The notes: generated from the sequence alone by a model not told the origin. A DNA stretch of 64,000 nt from JAITVB01 sp031553805 (GCA_031553805.1 JAVBLC010000010.1:1-64000); one strand, 5' to 3'; counted from the stretch's first letter, positions 52,507 through 61,838 are shown. Made by a program: numbers and translations.

Positions 52507-52794
52507 TTTTCTTTTGGCTGGTTGAGTTTTGCTCGACCGTTTGTGTCAGCTACTTTCTTTTGCTGCCATCAAAAGAAAGTAGCCAAAGAACCGAAGTTCA
52601 CCGACCGGAGGGGGTAAAAATCACCGCTTTAAGGAAATGGCGTGAAGAAAAAGATGTAGCAAAGCGTCTGCGAAGTCCAGTGTTTGAGCCCGCAGGGCGA
52701 GTTGTGGACGGAGTATAGCTTTGCGGAAGATTTTTAGCCATTTCCTTGAGCGCTTGATTTTTTGCCCACTTTTTTATCAAGAAAAAAGTGGGGA
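52507..52794 (+). repeat. Structured intergenic repeat family A, copy A2 (full length)
   Basis: Stems visible: GGTTGAG/CTCGACC (about 52520-52537); a perfect 14-bp hairpin at 52549-52583; AAGGAAATGGC with GCCATTTCCTT (about 52631-52641 with 52737-52747) enclosing GTCCA/TGGAC and GCCC-gca-GGGC (52688-52698); and the right hairpin CCCACTTTTTT-atcaag-AAAAAAGTGGG (52765-52792). No ORF is conserved with A1. Confidence 0.85.
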
Positions 52795-52853
52795 TAGAGT
52801 AAGGAAGAAAATGCTTTTAAAGAGAGGGGCATGGCGATCCCGCCAAAAAGTAC

Positions 52854-52861
52854 TACCTTTG
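52854..52861 (+). promoter_or_regulatory. Probable -7 box for fabG
   Basis: TACCTTTG matches TAnnTTTG, 28 bp before the fabG ATG. I see no clear -33 element. Confidence 0.5.
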
Positions 52862-52889
52862 CGGCAACCAAATTTCAAAACAAACCGTT

Positions 52890-53636
52890 ATGAAACTTCT
52901 TGAAGGAAAAGTAGCCCTGATCACCGGCGCCGCACGCGGCATCGGTAAGGCGATCGCCATCCGCTTCGCGCAGGAAGGCGCCAACGTGGCGTTCACCGAC
53001 ATTCGGGCCGACGAAAACTTTCTGAATACCGAAAAAGAGCTCCAGGCTTTCGGCGTGAAAGCCAAAGGATATGCCTCGAACGCCAGCAACTACGAAGAGT
53101 CGATCACGATGGTCGACCAGGTGGCTGCCGACTTCGGACGCATCGACGTGCTGGTCAACAACGCAGGCATCACCCGCGACGGGCTGCTGATGCGCATGAC
53201 CGAGGAGCAATGGGACTTGGTGATCAACATCAACCTCAAATCGGCTTTCAACCTCACCAAAGGGGTACAGAAATATATGCTCAAGCAGAAATCGGGCTCG
53301 ATCGTCAACATGAGCTCGGTGGTCGGCGTCTCGGGCAATGCCGGGCAGTCGAACTACGCCGCTTCGAAAGCGGGGATGATCGGTTTCACCAAGTCGATCG
53401 CCCAGGAGCTCGGTTCGCGCAACATTCGTTGCAACGCCATCGCCCCGGGTTTCATCATCACCGAAATGACCGGCCAGTTGCCCGAAGACGTGCGCAAGGG
53501 CTGGGAAGAAAAGATCCCGTTGCGCCGCGGCGGTACGCCCGAGGACGTGGCCAACGCCGCGCTGTTCCTGGCCAGCGACCTGTCGTCGTATGTCAGCGGG
53601 CAAGTGATCAACGTCTGCGGGGCGATGAACACCTGA
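52890..53636 (+). CDS. fabG: 3-oxoacyl-[acyl-carrier-protein] reductase
   Basis: The 248-residue SDR has GKVALITGAARGIGKAIA, NNAGITRDGLLMRM, Ser in NMSSVVGVSGNAGQ, and NYAASKAGM as the Tyr/Lys pair. It reduces 3-oxoacyl-ACP in fatty acid elongation using NADPH. The match to housekeeping FabG is closer than for the SDR at 39324. A terminator follows. Confidence 0.93.
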   Translation: MKLLEGKVALITGAARGIGKAIAIRFAQEGANVAFTDIRADENFLNTEKELQAFGVKAKGYASNASNYEESITMVDQVAADFGRIDVLVNNAGITRDGLLMRMTEEQWDLVININLKSAFNLTKGVQKYMLKQKSGSIVNMSSVVGVSGNAGQSNYAASKAGMIGFTKSIAQELGSRNIRCNAIAPGFIITEMTGQLPEDVRKGWEEKIPLRRGGTPEDVANAALFLASDLSSYVSGQVINVCGAMNT

Positions 53637-53653
53637 TGCCTTGTGACCGAATG

Positions 53654-53690
53654 AAAAGCCGTCCCGATCGTGGGGCGGCTTTTTGTTTTT
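53654..53690 (+). terminator. Terminator of fabG
   Basis: AAAAGCCG(T)CCC-gatcgt-GGG(G)CGGCTTTTTGTTTTT, a GC-rich stem with a long T-tract, 18 bp after the stop codon. Confidence 0.85.
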
Positions 53691-53730
53691 TGGTCTAAAA
53701 AATGTACCTTTCGAGATAAATCGAGGGCCT

Positions 53731-54675
53731 ATGAAACGAATTTTTACAGGGATAATGTTGGTGCTGTTAGCCGTTTCGTGCGGCAGGCGCGAGAAGGATG
53801 TTTTTCTCTTTTCTTATTTCACGGACAATGGGCAGGACGGGTTGCACCTGGCTTACAGTTACGACGGGTTGCGCTGGGAAGCAATCAATGGCGGGCGGAC
53901 GATTTTGCGCCCGGCGGTCGGAAAAGATTCGCTGATGCGCGACCCGATGATCCTGCGCGGGAACGACGGATACTACCATATGGTTTGGACGACGGGATGG
54001 ACCGATCAGTATATCGGTTATGCCGCCTCGCGCGATTTGATCCATTGGTCGCCCCAACGGCTGATCCGGGTGATGGAACACGAGCCCGAAGCACGTAATT
54101 GCTGGGCGCCAGAGATTTATCACGACAAGCAGGAGAATCTCTATTATATTTTCTGGGCGACGACCATTCCCGGACGCCATTCGGAAATTCAGCAAGCGGG
54201 CGACGGGAAGAGCCACAACCACCGGATGTATTACGTCACTACGCGCGATTTCGAAACGTTTTCGGAAACGGCGATGTTTTTCAATCCCGATTTCAGCGTG
54301 ATCGATGCCGCGGTGATGAGCGACGGCAGCCGGGCGGTGATGTTCCTCAAGAATGAAAACCCCGCACCGGCCGAGAAAAACATTCGGGTGACGATCAGCG
54401 ACGGGTCGGTGTTGGCCTTTCCGACCGAAGTTTCGGCTCCCATTACGGGCGATTATTGGGCCGAGGGGCCTTCGCCGTTGCGGGTTCGGGATTCGGTTTA
54501 TGTCTATTTCGACAAATACCGCGAGCATAAATACGGCGCCGTGCGGTCGAAAGATCTCGTGCATTGGGACGACGTTTCCGAGAGTGTCTCTTTTCCGCAA
54601 GGGACGCGCCACGGCAGCGCATTTACGGTCGGGGAAAGCGTGCTCGAAAGCCTGCGGGAGGCTTTTCCGGAATGA
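53731..54675 (+). CDS. GH43-like five-bladed propeller lipoprotein
   Basis: The start at 53731 gives a lipoprotein signal (MKRIFTGIMLVLLAVSC). The 314-residue product has GH43/GH32-like propeller repeats: AYSYDGLRWEAI, RDPMILRGNDGYYHMVWTTG, ASRDLIHWSPQR, CWAPEIYHDKQENLYYIFWAT and DYWAEGPSPLRV. The Asp of RDPMI and the Glu of WAPEI correspond to typical active-site positions. Such enzymes remove arabinose or similar sugars from plant glycans; the substrate is not known. A terminator separates it from the convergent sulfatase gene. Confidence 0.82.
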   Translation: MKRIFTGIMLVLLAVSCGRREKDVFLFSYFTDNGQDGLHLAYSYDGLRWEAINGGRTILRPAVGKDSLMRDPMILRGNDGYYHMVWTTGWTDQYIGYAASRDLIHWSPQRLIRVMEHEPEARNCWAPEIYHDKQENLYYIFWATTIPGRHSEIQQAGDGKSHNHRMYYVTTRDFETFSETAMFFNPDFSVIDAAVMSDGSRAVMFLKNENPAPAEKNIRVTISDGSVLAFPTEVSAPITGDYWAEGPSPLRVRDSVYVYFDKYREHKYGAVRSKDLVHWDDVSESVSFPQGTRHGSAFTVGESVLESLREAFPE

Positions 54676-54690
54676 CCGGGACAGAATATA

Positions 54691-54724
54691 AAAAACAGCC
54701 GCCTTTTCAGGCGGCTGTTTTTTT
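54691..54724. terminator. Bidirectional terminator between GH43-like and sulfatase genes
   Basis: AAAAACAGCCGCC-ttttca-GGCGGCTGTTTTT, with A- and T-tracts on both sides. Confidence 0.9.
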
Positions 54725-56675
54725 AGGGTAACGGTGGCGCGACGGGGACGACGTAGCTTTTGTCGACCACGTGGCGGTAATATTGTTCGATCATCGCTTT
54801 CAGCAGGGTTTCGGCCGAGTCCTGCACCGGATCGTCCGGGCGGTTGATGTCGTGGGTCTGAAAAACATCGCTGCGGCCATAGACGCCGAGGCGACGGTCG
54901 CCGTTGAACGAGAAAGCCAGCGAGTCAGTCAGGCATTCGAACACCCCGCCCTGGTAGCTGACGGCCACCGGTATACGCTGCGGTTCGCGGATCGCATCGC
55001 GCCCGAAGGCAAAATAGGGCTTTTCGTAGTTCAGCATCCCCAGAATCGTGGGCATCAGGTCGGTCTGTTGCGCCACGCGGTCGTCGAAGGCCACGTGCCC
55101 GCCGTCGGGAGCGTAGAGGAACATCACGATCGCCGTGTTTCCCGACGGGGTACGGGTCTTATCGCCGTAGACCTCGGACGAAACGTGGTCGGCGACGAAG
55201 ACGAAGAGCGTGTTTTCGTACCACGCCTGTCGGGCGGCGTAGTCGAAGAAACGGCGCAACGCATGATCGACGTACGCCACCGGCTGGTGGTTGCGGGTAT
55301 ACCCCTTGGGGAAAGTATCGGCGTATTGGGCCGGGACTAGAAACGGGTGATGCGACGACAGCGTGAAGACATTGGCAAAGAACGGTTCAGGGAACGTGCT
55401 GAGCGTATGGGCCATATAGTCGAGGAACGGTTCGTCCCAGATGCCCCAGGCGTTGTCGAAATCGGCCGTGCCACGGGCGGCTTCGTAGTCTTCGCGGGCG
55501 AATGTTTTACGAATGCCGGCGAGTGTCCCAAATGCGGAGAACCCCATCGAGCCGCGGTCGGAGCCGCAGAAAAACGCTGTTTCGTAGCCCTCTTCGGCCA
55601 ACAACTTCGGCAGGGCCCGCATCTCGCCCAATGACTGCGGCAGCAGCACGAACGACTTTTTATAGGAAGGGATCGACGCTAAGACCGAAGGCAGCGCTTC
55701 GATCGACTTGAAACCCGTAGCATGGGCATCGGTAAATGTATAGCCCTGTCGCATCAACGAATCGAGAAACGGGGTAAAGCCTTGTCCGTCGGGGTAAAGG
55801 TCAGGATTAAGTAACGCCGAGTGTTCTGCCGAAAAACTTTCGAGGGCGAAGATCACCACGTTTTTACGGGTGAACGGGGCCTCGCCCGCCGGATAATGGT
55901 AGGGCGTGTAGATCGAGTCGAGTTCCGCTTCCGGGAAATAGGCCGGGACGGAAAGTTGTTCGTTGCCCCAGGTGCGGATCAGGCAGAAAGGATTGCTCAG
56001 GATGAGCGAGGCCTTTTGATGGTCTGATGTGTATTGCGCCGCGTTGCTCATCGCGATGGGGCGCGTCATCCGCGTGAAACCGCCCCGGATCGCGCCGACC
56101 GACAACAGGGCCGCCGCGGCCAGGATAGCCAGCGAAGCGGGGTAGTAGCTCCACCAGCGCTTCAGGCGGGTCGGGTGGTATTTGATCCGGCCGTAGGCCC
56201 ACCAAAGCCCCCAGATCAGCACACCCGCCAGCACGAGCAAGAGCCAGTTCTCGGCGGCGAATTTTTCGAGCAGGGTGAGGTTGTTCGTGTTCTCCTGGGT
56301 GAAGTGTAATTCCTCGGCGGTGAAGCGTTTTTTTGCATAATGGAAATAGACGCTGTCGGCCAGGTTGAGGGCAATGACAGCCACGGCATTGACCGTGACA
56401 AAAATCCACCGGAGCGCGCGCTGGTACCACCGTTTGGCCCGCAAACGCAGCGGGAGCAGCGACAGGACGATGAACAGCACATTGGCATAGAGCATCGAAA
56501 CCGTGTCGAAAACCAGCGCTCCGTGGAGCAGCGTGGGCACTTCGCTCCACACGACCGGCCCCAGCAGGTCGGCATTCATCGCATAAAACACCACGCGGCA
56601 GACCATCAGCACCCCATAGACCAACGCAAGGCGCAGGAGCAGGGTCATCACGTCGTTCCGAAGCCAGTTTTTCAT
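54723..56675 (-). CDS. LTA synthase-family sulfatase (membrane phosphotransferase)
   Basis: The start at MKNWLRNDVMTLL (56675) is preferred because a minus-strand -7 box TACATTTG lies at 56699-56706, which would put an ATG at 56711 upstream of the transcript; MTG at 56687 is also possible. The 650-residue product has about five N-terminal membrane helices and then an alkaline-phosphatase-fold domain with ALESFSAEHS, the SDRGSMGF block and VADHVSSEVYGDKTRTPSGNTAIVMFLYAP. Relatives add phosphoglycerol or phosphoethanolamine to surface molecules. The exact donor is unknown. Confidence 0.85.
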   Translation of the reverse strand: MKNWLRNDVMTLLLRLALVYGVLMVCRVVFYAMNADLLGPVVWSEVPTLLHGALVFDTVSMLYANVLFIVLSLLPLRLRAKRWYQRALRWIFVTVNAVAVIALNLADSVYFHYAKKRFTAEELHFTQENTNNLTLLEKFAAENWLLLVLAGVLIWGLWWAYGRIKYHPTRLKRWWSYYPASLAILAAAALLSVGAIRGGFTRMTRPIAMSNAAQYTSDHQKASLILSNPFCLIRTWGNEQLSVPAYFPEAELDSIYTPYHYPAGEAPFTRKNVVIFALESFSAEHSALLNPDLYPDGQGFTPFLDSLMRQGYTFTDAHATGFKSIEALPSVLASIPSYKKSFVLLPQSLGEMRALPKLLAEEGYETAFFCGSDRGSMGFSAFGTLAGIRKTFAREDYEAARGTADFDNAWGIWDEPFLDYMAHTLSTFPEPFFANVFTLSSHHPFLVPAQYADTFPKGYTRNHQPVAYVDHALRRFFDYAARQAWYENTLFVFVADHVSSEVYGDKTRTPSGNTAIVMFLYAPDGGHVAFDDRVAQQTDLMPTILGMLNYEKPYFAFGRDAIREPQRIPVAVSYQGGVFECLTDSLAFSFNGDRRLGVYGRSDVFQTHDINRPDDPVQDSAETLLKAMIEQYYRHVVDKSYVVPVAPPLP

Positions 56676-56717
56676 TTTCCCTGTCATTTTTCGTCCGGCA
56701 AATGTAACCATTTTTAC

Positions 56718-56751
56718 TGAAAAAGCCCGGCCCCTGCAGGGGACCGGGCTC
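56718..56751 (-). terminator. Terminator of the pectate lyase operon
   Basis: Read on the minus strand: AGCCCGG-TCCCCTGCAGGGG-CCGGGCTTTTTCA, a strong stem with a T-tract, after the last pectate lyase gene. Confidence 0.85.
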
Positions 56752-56769
56752 AGAAGAACCGTACCCGGA

Positions 56770-58338
56770 TCAGTTGGCCTCGGGATCGAGAAGCGCGATC
56801 AGGGTCATCATGTTGCGGATGTAGACCATCGATGAGATCACCTCGGTCGGCACCCGGTTGGGACCCAGACCGATGTATTCGCTGGCCGGGTCGGGTACAC
56901 GGCCCGCCCAATAACCCTTAGCGTTGAGCTCGGTGAAGAGGGCCGAAAGCTGCTCGGGCGTCGGGGTACGCAACGGGCGGTACTGGCTAAAATATTTCGG
57001 CGGTTTGACCAGGCCCGTGTTCTTGAGCGGCGAATCCTTGAGCAACTCTTCGACCGGGGTCGAGAGCAGTTCCTCGTACTCGCGCTTCATCTTCGCCAGT
57101 TGGATCACCCGCACCGAGCTGTAGTGGGCCAGGATGTTCTGCGTCATGTCATAATCGACGTAGTAGTGGCGCGTTGCTTTGGGCGGATCGGTCAGGTGAA
57201 GGTAAAGTCCCCGGTTCGTGCCAATCTCGACGAAACTCGGGCAGAGGATGTCGGCGGGACCCTGCGGCAGGCGGCGGGGTTCGAAGTAATGGTAATCCGA
57301 CTCCGGAATGCGGATCGACTCCAGCCACGCAAAAGCCTCGGGTATGCGCGCGATATACTTCGTATTGCCCGTCAGGCGGTAGAAGTAAAAGAGGTCGCGG
57401 ATCATCTCCTGGGTGCCGTGCGAGGCGTAACCCGCCGGTTCGAACGGACGCGCGTGGGCCGGCGACAGGTCGAGGTCGAGGCTGTGCTGAAGCCCCCACC
57501 CCGCTTGCGGATCGCCCCCTTGGAGGGCCAGAATGCAGGTCATCGCCCGGGTTATCGGTTCTATTACCCGCTGTTCGCCCAGCGTCTGGTAGCAGAGGAT
57601 CAGGAAGTCGATATTATTCGTATGCACGCCATCGTTAATCGTGATGAACGACGAATAGTCGTCCGGGCCGCCGTCGGGGTGGTCGTAGCGCAGCGGATAG
57701 CGCTGGGGCCAGCCGCCAATCGGGTATTGGCTTTCGAGCACGAAGTCGATCGCCCGATCGAGCGCCGGTTTAAACTTCGGATCGTACTTCTCGATGTACA
57801 TCCGCAGCAACAGCTCTGCCGCCTGGATCGTGCCGCCGTCGTCGAAGGTGGCGTTGCCGTAGTAATACATATATTCGCGCGCGGGCCAGTTATAGCCTTC
57901 GTTCTCGATCCGGTACCAGTCCTTAAGCGAGGCTTCGCCCGCAAAGTCGGCGTTGTAGTTCCAACCGCCGCAGGGCAGCTGGGCCCAGATCAGCGCCTGG
58001 GCCGTGCGTTCGGCGGCTTTATAGTAGAATTCGTCGCCCGTGGCGTGGTAGGCGTCGAGGAACAGGTGCCCCATCGCCGGAGTGCCCGGCGGTTCCATCC
58101 AGATCATCGTCGATTTGGCTTCGAACTCGCCCCAGCGGCGCGAAAGGTCGGGAGCGTAGTTCCACACAAAGCCGCCGCGGTAGCTCACCGTGTCGGTCAT
58201 GTAGGTCGTCGCACGCTTCATCACCTTGAGGATGTCGGCCCGCGACGGTGCACCCTTGGTTTGTGAAAAGGCCGGTTGGGCCAGCAGGACCGCCAGGGCG
58301 CAAATCACGGCCAGGCGAATCAATTTTGCATATAACAT
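56770..58338 (-). CDS. Pectate lyase (PL10-like), paralogue 1
   Basis: The 522-residue product has signal peptide MLYAKLIRLAVICALAVLLAQPAFSQ and a helical toroid core with GGFVWNYAPDLSRRWGE, DAYHATGDEFYY, LPCGGWNYN, QYPIGGWPQRYPLRYDHPDGGPDDYSS and FITINDGVHTNNIDFL. It belongs to the PelA/PF09492 pectate lyase family that cleaves polygalacturonate by beta-elimination with Ca2+. The C-terminal PNRVPTEVISSMVYIRNMM tail is shared by its paralogues. It is the last gene of the unit. Confidence 0.85.
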   Translation of the reverse strand: MLYAKLIRLAVICALAVLLAQPAFSQTKGAPSRADILKVMKRATTYMTDTVSYRGGFVWNYAPDLSRRWGEFEAKSTMIWMEPPGTPAMGHLFLDAYHATGDEFYYKAAERTAQALIWAQLPCGGWNYNADFAGEASLKDWYRIENEGYNWPAREYMYYYGNATFDDGGTIQAAELLLRMYIEKYDPKFKPALDRAIDFVLESQYPIGGWPQRYPLRYDHPDGGPDDYSSFITINDGVHTNNIDFLILCYQTLGEQRVIEPITRAMTCILALQGGDPQAGWGLQHSLDLDLSPAHARPFEPAGYASHGTQEMIRDLFYFYRLTGNTKYIARIPEAFAWLESIRIPESDYHYFEPRRLPQGPADILCPSFVEIGTNRGLYLHLTDPPKATRHYYVDYDMTQNILAHYSSVRVIQLAKMKREYEELLSTPVEELLKDSPLKNTGLVKPPKYFSQYRPLRTPTPEQLSALFTELNAKGYWAGRVPDPASEYIGLGPNRVPTEVISSMVYIRNMMTLIALLDPEAN

Positions 58339-58360
58339 GTTGAGAGTAAAAATGGTCTGT

Positions 58361-59914
58361 TTATTTTCTTGCGTCGAGGAACGAGATGAGACTCATCATA
58401 TTACGAGAATAGATATTGGTCGAGATCACTTCCGACGGCAAACGGTCCGGGCCGAAACCCACATATTCGCTCGACACGCCGGGAAGCGGACCGCCCCAAT
58501 AGCTCTTCTGGCGCACCTCGGTCAGCATCCTGGCCACCTGTTCCGTAGAAGCAGGTGCCGGGACGTCAATGAAATATTTCGGTGCAGGAACCAAGCCGGT
58601 GTTCTTGAGCGGCGAATCCTTAGTCACCTCTTCGACCGGGGCAGAGATCAGGTATTCGTATTCCTTCTTCAGCGCGTCGATGCGGATCGTGCGGATCGAG
58701 CTGTAGTGGGTGATCAGGTTGGTCGGGTTGTAATCGACCCAATAATCGGCCGTGCGGATGTCACCCGGCTCGCGGTGGAGATACAGGCCCTTGTTGGTGC
58801 CGATCTCGACGAAGGTCGGACAGATGATCTCGCCCTCGCGCGGCAGGCGGCGCGCTTCGAAATAGTGATAATCCGACTCAGGGATACGGATCGATTCCAA
58901 CCACGCGAAGGCATCAGGAATGCGGGCCAAGTATTTCGTGTTGCCCGTCAGGCGGTAGAAATAGAAGAGGTCTTCGATCATCTCCTGGGTGCCGTGCGAG
59001 GCGTAGCCGTCGGGTTCGAACGGGCGCGCGTGGGCCGGCAACAGGTCGAGGTCAAGGCGGTGCTGAAGCCCCCACCCTGCTTGCGGGTTGCCCCCTTGCA
59101 AGGCCAGGATGCAAGTCATCGCCCGGGTGATCGGATCGAGTACGCGTTGTTCGCCCAGCGTCTGGTAACACGTGATCAGGAAATTGATATTGCCCGTGTG
59201 CACACCGTCGTTGATCGTGATGAACGAGGTGTAGTCGTCCGGCCCCCCATCGGGATGGTCGTAACGCAGCGGGTAGCGTTGGGGCCAGCCGCCGATCGGG
59301 TATTGGCTGTTGAGTACGAAATCGATCGCCCGGTCAAGCGCCGGTCTGAATTCGGGATCGTACTTCTCGACGTACATCCGCAACAGGAAATTGGCGGCGA
59401 GGATCGTCGCCCCATCGTCGTACGTGCAGTTGCCGTAGTAGTATTGGTGTTCGTAGGCGGGCCAATCGTATCCGTCGTAGACCCGTTTATACCAATCCTT
59501 CACCGAGGCTTCGCCCGCAAAGTCGGCCAGGTAGTGCCAACCGCCATCGGGGTGTTGGGCCCAGATGATCGCCCGTGCTGTGCGCACGGCCGCCTGATAA
59601 TAAAATTCGTCGCCCGTGGCGTGGTAAGCATCCAGGAATGTGTGGCCCATGATCGAGCTGCCGCCCGGGGCGTCCATCCACATCATCGTCGGTTTGGCTT
59701 CCAACTCGCCCCACACGCGCGAAAAATCGGGTGCATAGTTCCACAAAAAGCCGCCGCGGTAGCTCACCGTATCGACCATAAAGGCGGTGGCGCGTTTCAT
59801 CGCACGCAACACTTCATCGCGCGAGGGAGCCTTTTGTGCAAATCCATGAAAACCAATCAACAAAAAAGCCAGCGTTAACACCCAGCGTTTGCAGGCAATC
59901 ATTCTTCCATTCAT
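58361..59914 (-). CDS. Pectate lyase (PL10-like), paralogue 2
   Basis: The start at MNGRMIACKRWVLTLAFLLIGFHGFAQ (59914) gives a proper signal peptide; the frame to 60001 lacks one. The 517-residue product shares long identical blocks with paralogue 1 (GGWPQRYPLRYDHPDGGPDDY, LGEQRV, MTCILALQGGNPQAGWGLQH). It lies 22 bp upstream of paralogue 1. The close similarity suggests a recent duplication. Confidence 0.85.
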   Translation of the reverse strand: MNGRMIACKRWVLTLAFLLIGFHGFAQKAPSRDEVLRAMKRATAFMVDTVSYRGGFLWNYAPDFSRVWGELEAKPTMMWMDAPGGSSIMGHTFLDAYHATGDEFYYQAAVRTARAIIWAQHPDGGWHYLADFAGEASVKDWYKRVYDGYDWPAYEHQYYYGNCTYDDGATILAANFLLRMYVEKYDPEFRPALDRAIDFVLNSQYPIGGWPQRYPLRYDHPDGGPDDYTSFITINDGVHTGNINFLITCYQTLGEQRVLDPITRAMTCILALQGGNPQAGWGLQHRLDLDLLPAHARPFEPDGYASHGTQEMIEDLFYFYRLTGNTKYLARIPDAFAWLESIRIPESDYHYFEARRLPREGEIICPTFVEIGTNKGLYLHREPGDIRTADYWVDYNPTNLITHYSSIRTIRIDALKKEYEYLISAPVEEVTKDSPLKNTGLVPAPKYFIDVPAPASTEQVARMLTEVRQKSYWGGPLPGVSSEYVGFGPDRLPSEVISTNIYSRNMMSLISFLDARK

Positions 59915-59947
59915 TTCTTCTCTTTTAGGGATGTTTGGAGTGAAAAG

Positions 59948-59976
59948 GGGAACGGCTGTTTGCGACAGCCGTTCCC
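59948..59976 (-). terminator. Hairpin between pectate lyase paralogues 3 and 2
   Basis: GGGAACGGCTGT-ttgcg-ACAGCCGTTCCC, a 12-bp perfect stem. On the minus strand CTTTTC follows it, so it may act as an incomplete terminator or RNA stabiliser, tuning downstream expression. Confidence 0.6.
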
Positions 59977-60006
59977 TATAGTTATCGGATAGATCCACCA
60001 AAGAAA

Positions 60007-61620
60007 TTACTGACCGTCGGGGTCAAGGAATTTGATCAGGCGCATCATATTCTGCACGTAAGACGTGGTCGAGATGCCCATCACCGGGTTTTCGGCACGG
60101 TAAGGCGAAGTGTCCCATTTGTCGCCCACGTTGGTCGACACGTAGTTGCCCGGAGTGGCTTCCTTCGGAGCAGGACCGGCATAAGGATTGGACGTGGTGC
60201 TGAGCGGCGTCGGCCAGTAACCTCGCGTATTCAGGTTCTTCACCAGATCCTGAATGGCTGCGGCATCGCCACCACCGCGGGTCGTCGTGAAATACTTGTC
60301 GAGCGGAACCAGCCCCTTTTCCTGCAAGGGAGAACCTTTCGACGCCTCTTCGGGTGAAAGGGCCTTGGCGGCTTCGTACTCCTTGCGCAGGTCGCTGATG
60401 TTGATCATCGCTTGCGACGAATAGTGGCCGATTGTGTTGGAAATGTCCTGGTCGATGTAGTAGTAACCGCTCACGATGTTCGAACCGGTGCGGTGTACGT
60501 ACAACGGTTTGCCATCGTTCGGGTCGATGAAGCGCGGAACCATGATTTGGCCCGGCTGGAGGCGTTTGCCCGAGCGCTGCACTTCGCTATCCGGCAACTT
60601 CAGCGATTCGAGCCAGTCGATCGCCGCCGGGATGCCCACCAGGTATTTGGTATCGCCTGACAACTTGTAATATTCGATCAGTTTGCGGATGTTGCCTACC
60701 GTACCGGCGGTAGTCAGCCCCGCGGGTTCGTAGGTACGTGCGCCCGAAGGTTTCAGGTCGAGCGTGTACTGGTCGGCAAAACCCGGACGCGGCGGACCTT
60801 GTTGCAGCAACAACAGGCTGTGCATCGCGCGGTTGATCGGATCCATAATACGTTGTTCGCCCAGCGTCTGGTAACACATTATCAGGAATTCGATGTTTTC
60901 GCCGGCCACGTCATCGTTGAGCGTGATGAACGAGGAGTAGTCGGGTTTGCCGTGGTGCGAGAAGTCGTACATCAGCGGGTAACGCTGCGGCCAGCCGCCG
61001 ATCGGATACTGGCTGTCAAGGACGAATTGGATTGCACGGTCGAGGGCCGGTCTGAAGACGGGGTCGTATTTCTCAACGTACATCCGCAGCAGAAACTTCG
61101 CCGACATGGCGGTACCCGAGTCATCGAAGGTCGCGTTGCCGTAATAGTGCTGGAACTCTTCCAGGCGCCAGCCGTTGGCGCCGATCGTAGCATACCAGTC
61201 TTTGAGCGAAGCCTCGCCGGCGAAGTCGAAGATGTAATTCCAGCCGCCGCACGGAAGTTGACCCCAGATCAAGGCGTTGGCAACCTTTTTGGCGGCTTCG
61301 TAATAAAATTCGTCACCCGTGGCGTGGTATGCGTCAAGAAGCAGGTGTCCTACTGCAGGCGTTCCCGGAGGTTGCACCCAAACCATCGTCCGCTTGGCTT
61401 CCAGTTCACCCCACGAACGGGAAAAATCAGGAAGATATTGCCACACAAATCCACCGTTATAGCTCACGGTATCCATCATAAACTGGGTCGCGCGCTTCAT
61501 TGTCGCCAACACCTGGTCATTCAGGTTAGCTCCTTTCTTCTGGGCAACGGCGCCGAAAGAAAGCGACAGGGAAAGGACCAAAAACAAGAGGGGCTTTCCA
61601 CTAAATGTTTTTTTTAACAT
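60007..61620 (-). CDS. Pectate lyase (PL10-like), paralogue 3
   Basis: The 537-residue product has signal peptide MLKKTFSGKPLLFLVLSLSLSFGAVAQ and the same family blocks (GGFVWQYLPDFSRSWGE, LPCGGWNY, QYPIGGWPQRYPLMYDFSHHGKPDYSSFITLNDDV). It is the most divergent of the three: the N-terminal core resembles paralogue 1, but a C-terminal insert (RGGGDAAAIQDLVKNLNTRGYWP and PGNYVSTNVGDKW) is its own. It is first in the lyase part of the operon. Confidence 0.85.
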   Translation of the reverse strand: MLKKTFSGKPLLFLVLSLSLSFGAVAQKKGANLNDQVLATMKRATQFMMDTVSYNGGFVWQYLPDFSRSWGELEAKRTMVWVQPPGTPAVGHLLLDAYHATGDEFYYEAAKKVANALIWGQLPCGGWNYIFDFAGEASLKDWYATIGANGWRLEEFQHYYGNATFDDSGTAMSAKFLLRMYVEKYDPVFRPALDRAIQFVLDSQYPIGGWPQRYPLMYDFSHHGKPDYSSFITLNDDVAGENIEFLIMCYQTLGEQRIMDPINRAMHSLLLLQQGPPRPGFADQYTLDLKPSGARTYEPAGLTTAGTVGNIRKLIEYYKLSGDTKYLVGIPAAIDWLESLKLPDSEVQRSGKRLQPGQIMVPRFIDPNDGKPLYVHRTGSNIVSGYYYIDQDISNTIGHYSSQAMINISDLRKEYEAAKALSPEEASKGSPLQEKGLVPLDKYFTTTRGGGDAAAIQDLVKNLNTRGYWPTPLSTTSNPYAGPAPKEATPGNYVSTNVGDKWDTSPYRAENPVMGISTTSYVQNMMRLIKFLDPDGQ

Positions 61621-61665
61621 TTGAATTTAAATTTATCTGGTTGTTGGTTTTCAGGGATTAATTTA

Positions 61666-61697
61666 CAATTTTATTAAAATTAACGGGGTTTGCCAAA
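61666..61697 (-). promoter_or_regulatory. Candidate promoter for the pectate lyase genes
   Basis: On the minus strand TTTG (61694-61697), 20 bp, then TAAAATTG (61666-61673), one mismatch to TAnnTTTG, 46 bp before the paralogue 3 ATG. A susD terminator lies upstream, so the lyases may be a separate unit. Confidence 0.5.
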
Positions 61698-61800
61698 TCT
61701 ATGGGATTAAAATCTCATTATAATCACCTCAGAATCTGACAACCAAACAATTACACCTAACTTTAGGCATCACGAATAACGCTGTCAGGCACATAAAGAA

Positions 61801-61838
61801 AACGAAGCTGCCCTTGTTAGGCAGCTTCGTTCTTTATT
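61801..61838 (-). terminator. Terminator of the SusD-family gene
   Basis: The stem AACGAAGCTGCC/GGCAGCTTCGTT (61801-61812 with 61820-61831) encloses a 7-base loop. On the minus strand TTTCTTTATG follows. Confidence 0.8.

Larger units (their letters stand above)
52422..52889. other. 468-bp divergent region glyA / fabG with repeat A2
   Basis: No gene is seen. It contains the glyA -7 box (52456-52463), the full-length repeat A2 (52507-52794), and the fabG -7 box TACCTTTG at 52854-52861. Confidence 0.8.
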
